From positions 4,275,001 to 4,339,000 of the forward strand of contig NC_037650.1 in NCBI RefSeq assembly GCF_003254395.2: 64,000 bases of DNA, read 5' to 3'. This DNA is from Apis mellifera (Eukaryota > Arthropoda > Insecta > Hymenoptera > Apidae). Shown one piece after another: positions 60,584 through 64,000 of the stretch (the stretch's first letter is position 1; each line of letters begins with the position of its first letter). The translations under genes were made by a program, and so were the position numbers. Under the pieces are notes generated by a model. That model had not been told where the DNA came from. It made no database searches and saw nothing but the letters and a program-made list of their open reading frames with translations.

Positions 60584-61282
60584 TCTTTTATTTAATGTAT
60601 TTAAATTTTATATTATAAATTGTTATTTAAAGTATCTAAATTTTATAATATTTGTAATTTATAAAAAATAATTGACATAGTTATAATTCCATAAAATGTA
60701 CTTATAACCTATAATTGAATAAATATACGTCCATATTTAGATTTAAACATTAATAAAAAAAAAACAATTAAATAATACAACGATTGTATATATATATATA
60801 TATTCACCGATGTCGTTTTGTTCTAAATAATTATTAACTGCATATTTTCAATACTTTTTTTATTTGAAGAATTATTAATTATTGTTGAAATTGTATTTTT
60901 ATGATCATATTTAAAAATTGTTTAATATTATTATTTAATTTTTTTATTATAACTTTTTATTTATATTTTATGTTTAAAATAAAATATTAATATTATTATA
61001 TTATTACATATCAGTGTAACGAACTTATTATTTCTATATAAATTTATCAAATATTATTATCAAGGAATATTTATTAGAAATTTAAAAATTATAGACTATT
61101 ATAGAAATTTTTGTTCAAATATAATAATTTATAATTTATATACATGATATTACATTGATCATATTAATAAATTATATTATATTATAATATATATAATTAT
61201 AATATATATTAATAATATATTATATATAATATTATATCTTTAATATTATTAATAGTATACAATATATTTTAGAAAGAATAAA
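60584..61282. other. Very AT-rich spacer
   Basis: Upstream region of NUDT19 and 3' flank of SDHAF3, almost entirely A and T with (TA)n runs at 60787-60803 and 61175-61245. A GC-richer strip inside NUDT19 intron 1 (about 60335-60375) is the only contrast nearby. Confidence 0.6.
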
Positions 61283-61876
61283 TTACGTATCTTCTGTATT
61301 TTTATTAATTTTACCAGTTGATGCAATCATTAGTTCATATAACTGATATAATTGTTCATCCCTAAATTTGTTAAAATCTTCTTCTTTTAAATTTTCACCT
61401 AAAGGTTTAGCTGTATGTGGTCCTTTTAGCCCAAGTTGTTTTGTAAGCATTATAGCATACTCCTATAAAGTGAAGTAATTTTATTATTCATTTTAGAAAT
61501 AAAAACTTTTAATAAACACATTTACATTTAATTAATAATATTTACATTTACATTTACATTAATAATAAATAATAACATTTTAACAAAATATGAAATATTG
61601 TTTTTTATTTTATATTTATTAATTTATGTAATAATAAAAATGAACATAACCTAATGTTAAAAAGATTAGATTGAATTTATATAATTTAATGTTACTTACT
61701 GTCCATTCGTTCATAAATATAATTGCTATATCTTCGTTACAATTTTTATGTCTTTTAAATTCATCTCGAACATAATTCGTTCCTAAGACTTGAATTTCAG
61801 GTGGTAAACCACGATGTAACCTTAAAATTGTTTTGTACAATATTCTGACTCGCTGTACATGAAATAAATTGCTCAT
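61283..61876 (-). CDS. SDHAF3: Succinate dehydrogenase assembly factor 3 (ACN9)
   Basis: Mitochondrial-matrix LYR-type factor that helps mature the Fe-S subunit SdhB of complex II. Exons 61700-61876 and 61283-61462 join to 118 residues (human 125). The LYR-like motif is LYK (13-15) in RVRILYKTILRLHRGLP, followed by the family signature LGTNYVRDEFKRHK, FMNEW at the exon junction and LGLKGPHTAKPLGENL. The short Lys/Arg-poor N-terminus lacks an obvious long presequence, typical of the family. The start is the first in-frame ATG, directly before the conserved block. Confidence 0.93.
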
Positions 61877-63100
61877 AATTTATTTATTAAAAGAATATAT
61901 ACATGCTAATGGATTGATATATTCACTATTACACTTTATTAACAGATAAATTAAATTAGAAAAGATTTTAGTAGAATTTCGCACTAAATATTACATATTT
62001 TGATGTATGAGTTGATGAGTATGAAAAAAGAAAGAAAAATTATATATACTTGTATTCGCAATATTAGATTCTATATTAAGATATTAATTCTATTTTGTTT
62101 GAATATATTGTTTTATAAAATTATATATACAAATTGAATTATGAAATTTGATAAATATTTATAAATATTTAACATATATGTTATTTTATCATATATTTTA
62201 TCATCATTTAAATATATTTATCATATATTTATAAATATATTTATAAATATATATCATATATTATAAATATATTAAATATATGAAAGTAAAATGATATTAA
62301 AATAATATGATATTAAGATAATTAATATATATAACAGTATAATAAAATTAAAATTATAATTAAAAATTTTTTAATTATTAGATTTTAATAAAAATTATAT
62401 ATAATCTTGTTTAAAATATAAAATGTTGTGTATTTTGTTATATAATATTATACGAATCTTTTCTTGTTTTCAAATTTTATCAAGAAAATAATTTCTTACG
62501 ATAATAAAAAAACTTGAAAATTTAAATTATTAAAGTTGAACTTACATATTTGTTTGTATCTTTTTTTTTATATATTATTTTATATATTATTATTATTTTT
62601 TATATATATTAATAATAATAATATAATATATATATTATATATATTATTTTTTATATATATTAATAATAATAATATAATATATATATATTATATATTATAT
62701 ATATATATTATATATTATATATATTATTTATTATATTTTTTATAAGAAATTTTATAAAGATTATTGATATTTGTTTAAAATTTATTGTAATGGACTGATT
62801 TTCTAAATTATATTACGTTATAATGATTTATTATGATTTTATCTATATTTTTAAATAATCCTTTAAAGATTTTAACCAATAGCAAGTATTGAATCTTTTT
62901 ACCAATCACCTGTCTTCTAAGATCCTTTAATTTATTTAATATATTTTTATTAATTTTTTAATTTAATATAAAAAACAAAAAAATATAAAAATATTTTGAA
63001 TGAATTATTATAAAAAATGCTTTCTATTAATTTTTCATGTATAAAATTTCTTTTATAATTTTTATAATATTAAAATATTTTATATTTTACCGTATATTTT
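61877..63100. other. Extremely AT-rich spacer with TA repeats
   Basis: Upstream flank of SDHAF3, shared with the divergent putative gene at 63.1 kb. It contains palindromic ATATTTATAAATAT-type repeats (62160-62285) and the tandem repeat listed below. No coding potential. Confidence 0.65.
62593..62694 (+). repeat. 51-bp AT-only tandem repeat, two copies
   Basis: The block starting TTATTTTTTATATATATTAA at 62593 recurs 51 bases later at 62644, including its TAATAATAATAATATAATAT core. It continues into (TA)n. It gives a spurious Ile/Tyr/Asn-rich frame. Confidence 0.75.
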
Positions 63101-63320
63101 ATGAACTATTTTGCGTAGGAATTGCGTCTTCCGCGCGCGTTTTGACCAATCAGAAACGTTTATCTTTTCTTCCTAATTACGTCAGTATTGTTGAACATTC
63201 GTCGTTGTACCCTCGTCCTGTTAAGACGCTTGCGTGAATTCGATTTAATTTTCAATTTTATTTTTTGTTAAGTGATTTAAGTGATTATAAAAAGAAGAAA
63301 AGATTTATTAAGAATTCTAG
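63101..63320 (+). promoter_or_regulatory. Promoter and untranslated first exon of a downstream gene
   Basis: A sharp GC-richer island in AT-rich DNA holds CGCGCGC (63132-63138), a CCAAT box (GACCAATCAG, 63145-63154) and a CRE-like TTACGTCA (63177-63184), followed about 140 bases on by a strong donor CTAG|GTAAGA at 63320/63321. No frame in the exon looks coding, so it is probably a 5' UTR exon of a plus-strand gene beyond the window. Confidence 0.55.
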
Positions 63321-63806
63321 GTAAGAAATTTTATATATAACTTCTCTTTTACGTAAAATATAACTTATGTAAAACGTTTTTATTCGAACAAAAAAAATTC
63401 GTACTATCTTCAATTCGTCTTCCAATTTTTTTATTATACAAAAGTTATATAATTTTTATAAATTTCTTAATTTTTTAATTTTTTTTTCAAATAATTTGCA
63501 TTTATTTTCGTATAAAACATATTTAGAACGATTAGAGTGTAAAATTCTAAATTAGATATATTGTTTAAACTAAAATACGTTAATCCGTCTACGGGGTTCA
63601 ACAACCCTTTTACACGGAAAAGTCATTTTGGCCATTTGTAAATTGTTAGTTTTAATAATCTTTTATGCTTTGACCTCCATTTTGAAAAGTTTTTTAGTAA
63701 ATGATTGTGAATTTTCTTCTTTATATATATTAATATATTTTATCATGAATTTTTATACTTTACAATGAAAAAAGAAATATAACAAAATTATTGTTTTTTG
63801 TTATAG

Positions 63807-63905
63807 AATTAAATTATGAAAATAGGAAGCTTATTTGTTGAAACTACATATTGAGATTGATAAAATATATTTTTGTAACAATTTCATCGAGATTGCTGCA
63901 TATAT
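63807..63905 (+). other. Possible second untranslated exon
   Basis: TTTTTTGTTATAG ends at 63806 (good acceptor) and TATAT|GTGAGT at 63905/63906 is a usable donor. The 99-nt block holds an ATG (63817) with a 12-codon frame that stops inside it, so it would be a leader exon with a uORF. It fits the first exon at 63.1-63.3 kb; the join is a guess. Confidence 0.3.
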
Positions 63906-64000
63906 GTGAGTAAAAATTATAATTTGAAAAATTATAATTTGAAAAATTTATAATATAAATAATATTGAATTGTGCTAATTATAAAAATTTAATTTTCTAT

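Noticed and set aside
32284..61876. Functional cluster of mitochondrial and nucleotide-metabolism genes
   Set aside because: PHB1, TDH, SDHAF3, ITPA and PRIM2 are ubiquitous housekeeping genes with mixed orientation; adjacency alone does not show a shared pathway.
1..64000. Transposable elements
   Set aside because: No transposase or reverse-transcriptase fragments and no terminal repeats with target duplications were recognised by eye; short degenerate remnants cannot be excluded without a repeat library.

Overview
The window reads as nuclear DNA of a hymenopteran insect, most likely a honey bee (Apis). I judge this from nine spliced, recognisable insect/metazoan genes, very AT-rich introns and spacers next to CpG-rich GC islands (a known honey-bee genome trait), and a vitellogenin-like lipid-transfer gene of the kind described in bees. 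The species cannot be fixed from the sequence alone. No virus, plasmid, CRISPR array or intact transposon was seen.

The window has two halves. From 1 to about 31.1 kb it is roughly 45-50% GC by eye, rich in CpG and in one-sided purine or pyrimidine microsatellites, and holds no exon I can assign to a known protein. It looks like a long intron or the regulatory landscape of a gene lying mostly outside the window. A few strong splice sites sit in it and mark candidate short exons (plus strand about 6.8, 11.1 and 28.4 kb; minus strand about 20.3 and 27.2 kb). From about 31.1 kb to the end the DNA is roughly 25% GC and gene-dense.

Right half in order: prohibitin-1 (minus, 32.3-33.3 kb); a tRNA-Asn(GUU) (minus, 34.3 kb); a 16-exon vitellogenin-like gene with a TATA box (minus, 34.8-40.6 kb); single-exon ITPA (minus) head-to-head with the proteasome lid subunit Rpn8/PSMD7 (plus, 43.2-44.5 kb); a 10-exon ortholog of Drosophila artichoke, a large secreted leucine-rich-repeat protein (minus, 45.5-51.4 kb); L-threonine 3-dehydrogenase (plus, 54.2-56.1 kb) converging on the DNA primase large subunit PRIM2 (minus, 56.3-58.4 kb), which has two E2F-like sites upstream; a NUDT19-like Nudix hydrolase (minus, 59.0-60.6 kb); the succinate dehydrogenase assembly factor SDHAF3 (minus, 61.3-61.9 kb); and at 63.1-63.9 kb what looks like the promoter and untranslated first exons of a further plus-strand gene.

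The genes are mostly housekeeping (mitochondrial prohibitin, TDH and SDHAF3; nucleotide-pool cleaning by ITPA; proteasome; replication by PRIM2) and need not act together. The exceptions are the secreted vitellogenin-like and artichoke products. For the nine protein genes I joined exons by hand at consensus splice sites, and the reading frame closes across every junction. Untranslated exons and the candidate exons of the left half are much less certain.
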